Origin: Tissierellia bacterium | GTDB taxonomy: Bacteria; Bacillota; Clostridia; Tissierellales; Peptoniphilaceae | Assembly: GCA_012728295.1 (NCBI GenBank) | Contig: JAAYFJ010000079.1 | Coordinates: 1 to 61,963, forward strand | Direction: 5' to 3' | DNA length: 61,963 nucleotides | Part shown: positions 17,361-25,952 of the stretch, piece after piece | How positions within the stretch are numbered: the first letter of the stretch is position 1 | Layout: each line of letters opens with the position of its first letter | Made by a program: the position numbers and the translations under genes | The notes under the pieces: generated by a model | The model's input: the letters and a program-made list of their open reading frames with translations, nothing else | Told to the model about the DNA's origin: nothing | Databases searched by the model: none

Positions 17361-18236
17361 ATGTATTATAAAGCAAAAGATATTTTAAAGATTGCAAACC
17401 AAAGCAAACAAAAAATTTGTGAAATAGTTTTAGAAGATGAATCTAAGGATCTGAAAACAACTCCTGAGTTGTTGTTAGTTGAAGCAAAGTACGCTTGGGA
17501 AGTTATGAAGTTATCAGCTAACAAAGGTCTATCTTCTCCATTAATATCCCTATCAGGCATGACGGGAGGTAATGCTTTTAAGTTAAAAAAATATGCTTCA
17601 AATAATATTTCTTTTTCAGGAGCGGCGAGCATTAACGCTATGGCTATGGCAATGTCAACTTCAGAAGCCAATGCTGCAATGGGAAAAATTGTTGCCGCAC
17701 CAACAGCTGGTGCCTCAGGTATATTGCCTGCTGCTCTAATAAGTGCACAAAACACTTTAAATTTAAGCGATGATATGATAATTAAAGGGATGTTCACAGC
17801 GTCTGCCATCGGAAAAATTATAGCAACCAATTCTACCCTAGCTGGAGCCGTTGGTGGTTGTCAAGCGGAATGTGGATCTGCCGCGGCAATGACTGCAGCA
17901 GCAATAGTTAATTTACATCCTGATTCCAATCCAGAACAATGCTTCGATGCAGCTTCCTTTGCGATAATTAATATACTTGGTTTAGTCTGTGATCCTATAG
18001 CTGGCTTGGTTGAATTCCCTTGTGCCCTAAGAAATGCTTCTGGTGTTACTAACGCTTTAATAAGCGCAGATATGGCATTAGCTGGAATAAACTGCTTAAT
18101 TCCTTTTGATGAGGTAATAGACGCCATGAAAGAGGTTGGATCTGAAATGTCTTATACACTAAAAGAAACAGCCTTAGGTGGACTTGCTACAACTCCAACA
18201 GGCTGTTCCCTTAAATCAAAATATATGCCAGATTAA
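17361..18236 (+). CDS. sdaAA: L-serine dehydratase, iron-sulfur dependent, alpha subunit
   Basis: The 291-residue protein carries the [4Fe-4S] cysteines typical of the subunit in GGCQAECGSAAAM (about 165-177), LVCDPIAGLVEFPCALRNA and a late GCSLKSK. The central APTAGASGILPAAL motif is also diagnostic. The labile cluster directly activates serine, so the enzyme is oxygen-sensitive and fits an anaerobe. AAGGAGATAAT precedes the ATG. Its partner lies immediately upstream, and the split alpha/beta form is the Firmicutes type. Confidence 0.96.
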   Translation: MYYKAKDILKIANQSKQKICEIVLEDESKDLKTTPELLLVEAKYAWEVMKLSANKGLSSPLISLSGMTGGNAFKLKKYASNNISFSGAASINAMAMAMSTSEANAAMGKIVAAPTAGASGILPAALISAQNTLNLSDDMIIKGMFTASAIGKIIATNSTLAGAVGGCQAECGSAAAMTAAAIVNLHPDSNPEQCFDAASFAIINILGLVCDPIAGLVEFPCALRNASGVTNALISADMALAGINCLIPFDEVIDAMKEVGSEMSYTLKETALGGLATTPTGCSLKSKYMPD

Positions 18237-18245
18237 ACTCCCCTA

Positions 18246-19610
18246 CTATTTCAAAGAGATATATTTCCATTTCCCGCTATAATATCTTGCGTTTACAAAA
18301 ACAAACCTCGCAAACTGATCTATCAGCATTGCAAACCAAGCTCCAACTAAGCCTAGATGAAATGTATCTATAAATAATTTAGCCATAGCAATTCTAATAA
18401 TAAACACACTAATAAACGTAGAAATTAGCGTCCAAACAGTATCTCCAGCGCCCCTTAAACCACCTGCAATAATAAATTGGGCATTTTGTATTGGCTGAAT
18501 TACAGCAACTATCATCATTATTGTAGCCCCTGATGCAATTACATCAGGGTTTTTATTATACAATCCTACAATATTTCCTCCAAAGGTAAACATTATTACC
18601 CCAAGTATTAACCCTGCTATCATTCCTATATTTCTGGTTCTTTTCATATAATTTGCAGCTAAATCTGGCTTCTGCTCACCTAAGCTTCTGCCTACAAGAG
18701 TAGAAGTAGCCGTACTAAAAGCTTGTCCTGTGGAAAAAGAAAGACCAATAATATTCAAACAAATTTGATGAGTAGCATAAACAGTGGTTCCAAGACTAGC
18801 TACAATATGGACAAATCTAAGGATACCTACCCTAAAAGCCATCTGCTCAAGTGCTGCCGGTCCCCCTATTTTTACTAAATTTTGAATTATTGACTTGTTG
18901 AAAACAAATTTTTTCTTTAAATTTAAATGAATTATATATTTTGGATTAAGTATTATCAATAATGAAATAGCAGTAGCAACAACATGCGATAATGCAGTAG
19001 ATATTCCAGCCCCCAACACTCCTAGTTCAGGGAACGGACCTAAACCATATATTAATGCAGCATTTCCCAGTACGTTTGCAATATTTACAATCAAATTAAT
19101 CTTCATTGGCGTCTTTGTATCTGAAGAGCCTCTCATTGCGGAAAACACAGAAAAATTAAATGCTTGAAAAACAAAACCTATTAATATTACATAATAATAG
19201 ATTATTCCTAAAGAAATAGTATTAGCTTCTGCACCTAAAGCCGTCAATATTTTTTCTGCAAAAACTATGCTTATAACAACAAAAGGAATAGCTACTAATG
19301 CTAAATTTAATATAATAATATGGCTCAAAACAGAGGATACTTGCTTTTCCCTTCTCATTCCTAGATATCTAGCGATAATTGCTGTAGCTCCTGTACAAAG
19401 AGAAGTTACTAAACTTAATCCTATAAACATTATCTGATTGGTAAAACCTACTACGGCAATAGCTGATGTAGATAAGCTATGAGAACCATATCTACCCAAC
19501 ATAATCATATCTACCATACCAAATAAACTACCTAAGAATAACTCTACAAATATAGGCATAGCTAGAGTTAATATCGTTGCTGTTTGTGGAGATTTAAATA
19601 TCTTTTTCAT
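18246..19610 (-). CDS. MATE-family efflux transporter
   Basis: The 454-residue protein has 12 predicted membrane segments and the two-fold MATE pattern: LAMPIFVELFLGSLFGMVDMIMLGRYG in helix 1-2 (FGMVDMIMLGRYG) and, in the second half, IGGPAALEQMAFRVG plus a final GAWFAMLIDQFAR. It exports drugs or organic cations by sodium or proton antiport; the substrate cannot be predicted. The ATG at 19610 is preceded by GGAGTGATC; an upstream in-frame ATG at 19628 lacks a site. It is convergent with sdaAA with only a 9-base gap and no visible terminator hairpin. Confidence 0.92.
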   Translation of the reverse strand: MKKIFKSPQTATILTLAMPIFVELFLGSLFGMVDMIMLGRYGSHSLSTSAIAVVGFTNQIMFIGLSLVTSLCTGATAIIARYLGMRREKQVSSVLSHIIILNLALVAIPFVVISIVFAEKILTALGAEANTISLGIIYYYVILIGFVFQAFNFSVFSAMRGSSDTKTPMKINLIVNIANVLGNAALIYGLGPFPELGVLGAGISTALSHVVATAISLLIILNPKYIIHLNLKKKFVFNKSIIQNLVKIGGPAALEQMAFRVGILRFVHIVASLGTTVYATHQICLNIIGLSFSTGQAFSTATSTLVGRSLGEQKPDLAANYMKRTRNIGMIAGLILGVIMFTFGGNIVGLYNKNPDVIASGATIMMIVAVIQPIQNAQFIIAGGLRGAGDTVWTLISTFISVFIIRIAMAKLFIDTFHLGLVGAWFAMLIDQFARFVFVNARYYSGKWKYISLK

Positions 19611-19761
19611 GCAGATCACTCCAAACATCAGAATTAATGATTAAGTTAGTTGATATTATATAACTATGTTAACATGAAAACTCGCAATTATCAATTAAGC
19701 CTTTTCATGGTAGCAATAATAGTATATTATTAATATACACATTTATGAAAGGAAGATTATT

Positions 19762-20856
19762 TTGAAACTAGGAATTGTAGGATTACCCAACGTTGGGAAA
19801 AGCACATTATTTAATGCAATAACAAAATCAGGAGCAGAGTCTGCTAACTACCCATTTTGTACTATTGAGCCAAATACAGGTATGGTAACAGTGCCTGATG
19901 AGAGATTAGAGTATTTATCTAGTATGAGTAACTCTACAAAAATTATACCTGCAACTGTACAATTTTTTGACATTGCAGGGCTTGTTAGAGGATCAAGCAA
20001 GGGTGAAGGATTAGGTAATCAATTCTTATCTCATATTCGAGAGGTTGAAGCAATTATTCACATGGTTAGATGCTTTGATGATGACAATGTAATACACGTA
20101 GATGGATCTGTTGACCCAATTAGGGATATCGAAACCATTCAGTTAGAACTGATGTTAGCAGATTTAGAGCTGTTAGAAAAACGTAAAGTCAGAGTTGAAA
20201 AAGGCTTAAAAGGAGATAAGTCACTTCAAAAAGAACTGGATTTGCTAAAGATACTCATAGATTGTTTAGAAAAAGAGAAACCTATTATTTCTTTGGACTT
20301 AGAACAAGAACAAAGAAGTATTATCTCAGGGTACAGCTTGTTAACTGCTAAAAAAGTCATTTATGTTGCTAATATAAAAGAAGAAGATGTTTCAGATCAA
20401 GGCGAGTCTAATGAGTATTACCAGCAAGTAAAAGATTTTGCAAAAGCAGAAGGAGCAGAAATTGTACCAATAAGTGCTAAGATTGAGGAAGATTTATCCA
20501 CTCTTAGTGAAGAAGAAAAAAATGAATTTCTTAAAGAGCTCGGAATACCTATGTCAGGCCTAGATCAACTAATAAAAGCTAGTTATCACTTGTTGGGGCT
20601 AATTAGTTTTATTACTACAGGAGAAGTTGAAACTAGAGCATGGACTATTACAAAAGGCACTAAAGCTCCACAGGCTGCCGGTAAAATTCACAGTGATATT
20701 GAAAGAGGATTTATACGAGCAGAGACCGTAAGCTTTGAAATATTAAAAGAATTAGGATCCATGGCAGCAGCAAAAGAAAAGGGATTAGTACGTTCTGAAG
20801 GTAAAGAATACGTTGTCCAAGACGGAGATGTTATTCTATTTAGATTTAACGTTTAA
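19762..20856 (+). CDS. ychF: Redox-regulated ATPase / Obg-family GTPase YchF
   Basis: The 364-residue protein is standard YchF length. The P-loop GLPNVGKSTLFNAIT comes at the N-terminus, then FDIAGLVRGSSKGEGLGNQFLSHIRE, a coiled-coil middle and a C-terminal TGS-like domain (RAWTITKGTKAPQAAGKIHSD; FIRAETVS). YchF binds ATP in preference to GTP, associates with ribosomes and is linked to stress responses. The start is a TTG with AAAGGAAG upstream. The last 21 bases overlap the end of convergent sfsA. Confidence 0.96.
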   Translation: MKLGIVGLPNVGKSTLFNAITKSGAESANYPFCTIEPNTGMVTVPDERLEYLSSMSNSTKIIPATVQFFDIAGLVRGSSKGEGLGNQFLSHIREVEAIIHMVRCFDDDNVIHVDGSVDPIRDIETIQLELMLADLELLEKRKVRVEKGLKGDKSLQKELDLLKILIDCLEKEKPIISLDLEQEQRSIISGYSLLTAKKVIYVANIKEEDVSDQGESNEYYQQVKDFAKAEGAEIVPISAKIEEDLSTLSEEEKNEFLKELGIPMSGLDQLIKASYHLLGLISFITTGEVETRAWTITKGTKAPQAAGKIHSDIERGFIRAETVSFEILKELGSMAAAKEKGLVRSEGKEYVVQDGDVILFRFNV

Positions 20857-21540
20857 AATCTCCAGTTTCTCCTTTATAGAAACGTAATTAGGATTTACAA
20901 AGCAATTATAAGCATATACGCCTACACCTGCTTCATTGGCATCAACTAAAGCTTTGCTAAAATCAGAGTCTAGCTCAAAGTGAGGCCGAAAAAATCTTGC
21001 ATATGGAATTTGAACACAGAAAAAAACTCCAACTCTATATCCTTCTGACTTAGCTAAGATTAGCTCTTTAAGGTGCTTTGTACCTCTTGTGGTTGGTGCT
21101 CCAGGAAACATTGCTATGGAATCCTCTTCTAATGTAACTCCTTTAACTTCCACAAACCCTTTAATATCTCCTGATTCATAATAGATATCAAACCTTGAAT
21201 TCCCATATTTCACTTCCCTTTTCAATATTTCGGGAGCCTTTAGTAGTCCTATTATACTTGGTGATTCTTTTATTTTATTGAATACTAGCTCATTAGGTGA
21301 TTGAGAGTCAATGTTAATCCAATGCTTATTTTTTTCAATGTGAATAATAGTAAACTTAGTTTTTCTATTATCGTTATTATGGGATTGTAAAACGCATGGC
21401 GCACCTTTAATAAATAGCTCTTTTAGTCTTGAAGTATTGGGAACGTGACAAGCTACTTCTTCACCATTAACAAGACAATAAGCTAAGAATCTGTTTGCTC
21501 TATATATAAATGTGCCATTAACGATATTTGAATAGTACAT
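20836..21540 (-). CDS. sfsA: SfsA family DNA/RNA nuclease
   Basis: The 234-residue protein has the N-terminal OB-like segment (YRANRFLAYCLVNGEEVACHVPNTSRLKEL) with the invariant HVPNTSRLKEL. The nuclease core follows: SRFDIYYESGDIKGFVEVKGVTL (the FVEVKGVTLE Glu-x-Lys pair) and MFPGAPTTRGTKHL. Historically named sugar fermentation stimulation protein, it is now known as a nucleic-acid-binding nuclease-fold protein of unclear physiological role. AGGAGGTATTA precedes the ATG. Confidence 0.95.
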   Translation of the reverse strand: MYYSNIVNGTFIYRANRFLAYCLVNGEEVACHVPNTSRLKELFIKGAPCVLQSHNNDNRKTKFTIIHIEKNKHWINIDSQSPNELVFNKIKESPSIIGLLKAPEILKREVKYGNSRFDIYYESGDIKGFVEVKGVTLEEDSIAMFPGAPTTRGTKHLKELILAKSEGYRVGVFFCVQIPYARFFRPHFELDSDFSKALVDANEAGVGVYAYNCFVNPNYVSIKEKLEILNVKSK

Positions 21541-21568
21541 TAATACCTCCTAACGAAAGGATAAAAAC

Positions 21569-21913
21569 ATGATAATAAAAATGAATAATATTCCTATGGA
21601 AACTATAACTGCACCTAAAGATGGACATGGTGATTTATTGTTTAATTACTATGTTTCAGCTAAAGCGCCATATGACAGATGCAAGATGATTGCTAGAATA
21701 AAACTACACCCTGGAGATAGCATTGGTCGCCACGATCATAGCGAAGATGCTGAATTGTATTATATCATATCTGGAAATATAGACGTTGAAGATAATGGAG
21801 TATGGCAAACTTTATCTGAGGGGGACTTAATATATACCTCTGATGGTGAATTTCATCAAGCTAAGAACAACTCTAATAAAGAAGCTACGATGCTCGCAGT
21901 AATTATTAAATAA
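21569..21913 (+). CDS. Cupin-domain protein
   Basis: The 114-residue single-cupin protein has cupin motif 1 HPGDSIGRHDHSEDAELYYIISG (HDHSEDAELYY) with two His and a Glu as metal ligands. Motif 2 (GDLIYTSDGEFHQAKN) supplies the fourth His. It resembles small mannose-6-phosphate-isomerase-like cupins of unknown substrate. It stands alone, divergent from sfsA, and is followed by a strong terminator. Its function is not assigned. Confidence 0.85.
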   Translation: MIIKMNNIPMETITAPKDGHGDLLFNYYVSAKAPYDRCKMIARIKLHPGDSIGRHDHSEDAELYYIISGNIDVEDNGVWQTLSEGDLIYTSDGEFHQAKNNSNKEATMLAVIIK

Positions 21914-21957
21914 AAATAAACGCTTGCTAGTTTTACTGATAGCAAGCGTTTATTTTT
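21912..21957. terminator. Terminator between the cupin gene and trpP
   Basis: An 18-bp perfect stem (21912-21929 with 21940-21957; core ACGCTTGCTA/TAGCAAGCGT) has a 10-base loop and A/T outer flanks, so it serves both converging genes. Confidence 0.88.
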
Positions 21958-21964
21958 CTTCTGT

Positions 21965-22471
21965 TCAATTAGCTAGCTGTTGTTCAGCTATTTTTGAAAC
22001 CTTAGCTAAGAATATTAGCATAATACTATTTGCTATAGCTGTAGGCATAACTATTCCTATCATACCGGCCATAAATGTAAAAGGTATCCCAACTATTACT
22101 AAAGCCGAGGCTAAGAACACTCCACCACTTATTACGGTTCCCAAAAGACCTATTAGAAAAGAACTTGTAGATTTTGATAATTCTTTTAACAATCCATGGT
22201 ATAAATAAAAAACAAATAATCCAGATACTAGTTTGTCGATAATATTAGGTATTTCTCCTCCTGGAAATCCAGTTGTCAAAGCAGATAAAATACCTGCAGC
22301 AAGTGCAATAGAAATTGCTGATTTGATGTCATCTACAATCATAAGTCCAATAAACATAGTAGCTAATAAGAAGTCCGGTTTTACTCCTAAAAACAATGGT
22401 GGAACAATATAGTGTAAAACTGTTCCTATTGCTAACAACATTCCTGCTTTTGTGATTTTCTTTGTGTTCAT
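21965..22471 (-). CDS. trpP: Tryptophan transporter, TrpP family
   Basis: The 168-residue protein has five or six hydrophobic helices and starts MNTKKITKAGMLLAIGTVLHY. It contains PPLFLGVKPDFLLATMF and GFPGGEIPNIIDKLVSG, typical of TrpP/YhaG secondary transporters. The ATG at 22471 follows AAAGGGTTGGAATC. An open frame continues upstream to 22606, but it reads through the T-box leader and is not protein. T-box control with a Trp-type specifier supports tryptophan uptake as the function. Confidence 0.88.
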   Translation of the reverse strand: MNTKKITKAGMLLAIGTVLHYIVPPLFLGVKPDFLLATMFIGLMIVDDIKSAISIALAAGILSALTTGFPGGEIPNIIDKLVSGLFVFYLYHGLLKELSKSTSSFLIGLLGTVISGGVFLASALVIVGIPFTFMAGMIGIVMPTAIANSIMLIFLAKVSKIAEQQLAN

Positions 22472-22504
22472 GATTCCAACCCTTTCTAAATTATTATCTT
22501 TGAA

Positions 22505-22759
22505 TGAAAATAAAAAACCATTCACTCCGTAAAGGAGCAAATGGTTACATTCGCGGTGCCATCCTTTTTGTATGGATTTCCATACAACTCTTTCAGATAC
22601 AAACATATCCTAGCCTTGTAACGTAGGCATACGTCTTGGCTACTATAATTCGCCTTGCTCTCATAGACCCATTCACCTCACTCATCATATTGTCTTACAC
22701 CAACCGACAACTCTCTGGAAATCTGAAATAAGGATACTACTTTCTATTCAAAGATTTAT
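22505..22759 (-). promoter_or_regulatory. T-box riboswitch leader, tryptophan type, upstream of trpP
   Basis: Read on the minus strand, the stem I K-turn region is CAGAGAGTTGTCGGTTGGTG. The T-box core GGATGGCACCGCGAA lies at 22548-22566, and a 13-bp terminator hairpin with two G-U pairs (22516-22528 with 22534-22546) runs into a U-tract at about 22511. The UGGC bulge would pair with a tRNA ending GCCA, meaning discriminator G, as in tRNA-Trp. A UGG codon at 22669-22671 is in a plausible specifier position. Uncharged tRNA-Trp should therefore prevent termination and switch on the transporter. The rest of this gene-free stretch (22772-22899) holds the promoter and the M18 ribosome site. Confidence 0.9.
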
Positions 22760-22765
22760 AATAAC

Positions 22766-22794
22766 AATCTACCATAGTACTTTGTCACTGTCAA
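22766..22794 (-). promoter_or_regulatory. Promoter of the T-box/trpP transcript
   Basis: On the minus strand, a consensus -35 TTGACA (22789-22794) and -10 TAGATT (22766-22771) are separated by 17 bases. This places the transcript start near 22759, just ahead of the T-box leader. Confidence 0.7.
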
Positions 22795-22899
22795 GTGATA
22801 TATTATTTTTATTTCGTGAATATTTAACTATTCTTTAAACTTTTTATGATTTGTGATAAACTTACTTTGGCCGCAATCATGTATTAATTGGAGGTAACT

Positions 22900-24201
22900 A
22901 TGAATAAAAGCAACTTTTCAACGGGAATGATTAATTTCATTGATAAATCCCCTTCTATGTTTCACGTAACAAATAATGTTATTGAAAAATTAAAGCATAA
23001 TAATTATGTAGAACTAGATCCAAGAGATGATTGGGTCCTTTCAAAAAACGGAAAATATTTTGTCACTAATTATGGAGAGGGCTTAATTGCATTTGATACT
23101 GGGGAATGCCCTGTGAAAAACGGATTTTGTATAATCGGTTCTCATATAGACTCTCCTGGATTCAGGGTTAAGTCAGATAGCAAAATAATATCTGAGAAAC
23201 ACTATGTAAAACTTAATACTGAAGTATACGGTGGCCCTATCTTGTCAACCTGGTACGATAGACCACTTTCTATTGCAGGTAGAGCCGTTATTGATAATAA
23301 AGAAAATAATAATATAGAGGTAAAGCTATTTAATATAGACCATAATACTCTGGTTATTCCACAGCTGGCAATACACATGAACCGAGAAGTTAATTCAGGG
23401 GTTAATATTAATCCGCAAAATGATACTTTACCACTAATGACTTTAAATTGCGACTTCAATCTTGAAATGGCAATTGCTAATAGTATTAATTGTAATGCTG
23501 ATGAAATACTTTCTTTCGATGCATATTTATACGATAGACAACCAGGTTGTGTTATTGGAGCTGAAAATGAACTAATTCAAGTAGGCAAATTAGATAATTT
23601 AGCAATGGTATATTCTTCTTTGGAAGCACTTATAAATAGTAAACCAACTGCTGGAATAAAGGTTATTGCAATGTTTAATAATGAAGAAATAGGTAGTCTT
23701 ACCAATAGTGGTGCTGCAAGCCCTTGGCTTAAAGACACTCTCACTAGAATTATTATTGGACTTGGTTATAATGTAGAAAACTTTTATCAAGCCATTTATA
23801 ACTCTTTTATGATTTCTGCTGACCAAGCTCACGCTGTTCACCCTAATGCTGTTGATAAGCACGATCCAACTCACAGACCTGTTATGGGTAAAGGACCAGT
23901 TATAAAGGTAGCTGCAAACCAAAGCTATACTTCTAACGCTGTAACAATAGGTCATTTGAAAAATATTGCATCAATTAACGATATACCAATTCAATTATTT
24001 TACAATAAATCGGATGTAAAAGGTGGTTCTACAATTGGTCCAATAAATACAGGCCAATTAAATATGGCTTCTATTGATATTGGAAATCCCCTTCTTGCAA
24101 TGCACTCAATAAGAGAACTAGGTAGCATAAAAGATAATGATTTGATGTTAAAACTCCTTGTTTCTCTACTGGAAAGTGATAATAAGAGGCCACGCCTATG
24201 A
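22900..24201 (+). CDS. M18 family aminopeptidase
   Basis: The 433-residue protein shows the M18 dinuclear zinc pattern: IIGSHIDSPGFRVK (His and Asp), the conserved GGPILSTWYDRPL, MFNNEEIGSLT (catalytic Glu pair) and a final GGSTIGPINTGQLNMASIDIGNPLLAMHS (HS as metal ligand). It removes acidic or neutral N-terminal residues from peptides in the cytosol. The start is the ATG at 22900 after GGAGG; a TTG at 22888 lies within that site. It overlaps the downstream yitT-like gene by four bases. Confidence 0.94.
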   Translation: MNKSNFSTGMINFIDKSPSMFHVTNNVIEKLKHNNYVELDPRDDWVLSKNGKYFVTNYGEGLIAFDTGECPVKNGFCIIGSHIDSPGFRVKSDSKIISEKHYVKLNTEVYGGPILSTWYDRPLSIAGRAVIDNKENNNIEVKLFNIDHNTLVIPQLAIHMNREVNSGVNINPQNDTLPLMTLNCDFNLEMAIANSINCNADEILSFDAYLYDRQPGCVIGAENELIQVGKLDNLAMVYSSLEALINSKPTAGIKVIAMFNNEEIGSLTNSGAASPWLKDTLTRIIIGLGYNVENFYQAIYNSFMISADQAHAVHPNAVDKHDPTHRPVMGKGPVIKVAANQSYTSNAVTIGHLKNIASINDIPIQLFYNKSDVKGGSTIGPINTGQLNMASIDIGNPLLAMHSIRELGSIKDNDLMLKLLVSLLESDNKRPRL

Positions 24202-25055
24202 AAATAATTTCGTTTAAAAGGCTGATATCAGTTACTTTGGGTTTTATTATAATGGGTTTTGGTCTATACTTCTTTCTGATTCCAGCTAATTTAGCGTCTG
24301 GTGGAGTAATGGGTCTTGCAATGATATTAAATAACTTTTTCCCTAAACTTTCCGTTGGAAGTACTATGATGGTATTGAATATTTTCCTATTCATTTTAGC
24401 ATTTATTGTCATAGGTCGAGATTTTGGTGGGTATACCATATATGCTAGTTTAGGACTATCTGGCTTTATTTCAATAATGGAAAAGTTAATTCCACTGAAA
24501 GCTCCTTTGACTAATGATATATTATTAAATTTAATTTTTGGCATTATTATTCAAGGCGTTGGATATGCATTGATTTTCAGAGCAGAAGCATCCACTGGTG
24601 GTACAGATATAGTAGCTAAAATAATTAATAAATTCACTCATTTAGAGATAGGAAAATCATTGTTTCTTGCCGACTTTCTAATAATCATTGGCGCAATATA
24701 CGCTTTTGGAGTCGATTTAGGATTGTATGCCCTTCTTGGAATATTTATCAACTCACTTGTAATAGACCAAGCTATTGCTGGTTTTATTTCAAAAATAAAT
24801 ATGCTGATTATCAGCGAAGAGCATGAGAAAATAAATGAATTCATTATTGTAAAATTAGATAGAGGTTCTACACTATATTCAGCTAGAGGTGGATATTCAA
24901 AATCAGATAAAGTTATCATTCAAACGGTTGTTTCAAGAAATGAGTTTATTGAAATAAAAGATTATGCAGAATCTGTTGATCCTATGGCATTTATTGCTGT
25001 AAATAAGGTTACGGAAGTTTTGGGAGAAGGCTTTACAAGAGAATTGGAAAGTTAA
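24198..25055 (+). CDS. YitT family membrane protein (DUF2179 C-terminus)
   Basis: The 285-residue protein has a five- to six-helix membrane part (LGFIIMGFGLYFFLIPANLASGG; RAEASTGGTDIVAKIIN) followed by a soluble C-terminal DUF2179 domain. That domain begins near LIISEEHEKINEFI and contains DRGSTLYSARGGYSKSDK. The role of the family is not established. ATGA overlap with the aminopeptidase gene implies translational coupling. A strong terminator follows. Confidence 0.9.
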   Translation: MKIISFKRLISVTLGFIIMGFGLYFFLIPANLASGGVMGLAMILNNFFPKLSVGSTMMVLNIFLFILAFIVIGRDFGGYTIYASLGLSGFISIMEKLIPLKAPLTNDILLNLIFGIIIQGVGYALIFRAEASTGGTDIVAKIINKFTHLEIGKSLFLADFLIIIGAIYAFGVDLGLYALLGIFINSLVIDQAIAGFISKINMLIISEEHEKINEFIIVKLDRGSTLYSARGGYSKSDKVIIQTVVSRNEFIEIKDYAESVDPMAFIAVNKVTEVLGEGFTRELES

Positions 25056-25059
25056 ACTT

Positions 25060-25093
25060 AACCCCTGAATCATTTTGATTCAGGGGTTTTACT
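25060..25093. terminator. Terminator between the yitT-like gene and uppP
   Basis: A 12-bp perfect stem AACCCCTGAATC/GATTCAGGGGTT (25060-25071 with 25077-25088) with an ATTTT loop is followed by TTAC. It also serves the convergent uppP end. Confidence 0.88.
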
Positions 25094-25094
25094 A

Positions 25095-25940
25095 TCATAC
25101 TATTGAAAATATTAAAATTATTATTCCCAAAATAATTCTATATATGCCAAACGGAATGAAATCATGTGATTTGATATATTCCATAAATTTCTTTATCACT
25201 AGGTATGCTACCAAGAAAGAAACTAAGAAACCCACAAGAATTACCATCCATTGAACAAAGCTAAAACCACTGCCTAGCTTTATTAGTTTAAGTAACGTTG
25301 CACCAAGCATTGTTGGTATTGCTAAAAAAAAAGAAAATTCAGCTGCTGCTGTTCGGGATACCCCCAGTAAAATACCACCCATGACAGTAGCGGCAGATCT
25401 TGAAGTCCCTGGCACCATTGCCAAGCATTGAAACAATCCTATAACAAAAGCCATTTTATAACTAATATTACTTACTTTAGGAATCCACACTGGAGTTGGA
25501 TTCTTTTTTTCTATTGCGATTATAATTGTCCCCCAAACTATCAGCATTGCTACAACAACTTTCCAAGAAAATAATTTTGCATCAATCCAATCATCTAAAA
25601 GAAAGCCTAATACCGCTGCAGGCAATACAGCAATAATTACCTTAGCCCAAAGTCTTAAAATCGATTTATCGCGATTATCCCACGCATCAGATAGTCTACC
25701 CTTCAGATTTGTTTGTCCTGTCGCCAAATTTAATTTAAATGGATTTAATCTGTTCCAATATAATACGATTACTGATAGAATAGCACCCAGTTGAATAATA
25801 ATCATAAAAGCATTTGCAAATTCTTTTGGTTCTAGAGGCAACCATCTTCCAAATAATATCAAGTGGCCTGTAGAACTAATTGGTAAAAACTCTGTTATTC
25901 CTTCTATTATTCCTAATATTATCGCATAAATAAATTGCAT
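25095..25940 (-). CDS. uppP: Undecaprenyl-diphosphatase UppP (BacA)
   Basis: The 281-residue polytopic membrane protein has both family motifs: IEGITEFLPISSTGHLIL (about 13-30) with the catalytic Glu and Ser, and MVPGTSRSAATVMGG (about 175-189) with the Arg. It hydrolyses undecaprenyl diphosphate outside the membrane to recycle the lipid carrier for peptidoglycan and wall polymers, and gives bacitracin tolerance. It is the last gene of the six-gene minus operon headed by the FMN oxidase, 12 bases after the CoA-disulfide-reductase-like gene. That metabolic context does not explain it. Confidence 0.96.
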   Translation of the reverse strand: MQFIYAIILGIIEGITEFLPISSTGHLILFGRWLPLEPKEFANAFMIIIQLGAILSVIVLYWNRLNPFKLNLATGQTNLKGRLSDAWDNRDKSILRLWAKVIIAVLPAAVLGFLLDDWIDAKLFSWKVVVAMLIVWGTIIIAIEKKNPTPVWIPKVSNISYKMAFVIGLFQCLAMVPGTSRSAATVMGGILLGVSRTAAAEFSFFLAIPTMLGATLLKLIKLGSGFSFVQWMVILVGFLVSFLVAYLVIKKFMEYIKSHDFIPFGIYRIILGIIILIFSIV

Positions 25941-25952
25941 ATTATCTCCTTG

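Noticed and set aside
22472-22606. N-terminal 45-residue extension of the tryptophan transporter frame
   Set aside because: It translates the T-box core and terminator hairpin, whereas the ATG at 22471 has its own ribosome site and starts a normal-length TrpP.
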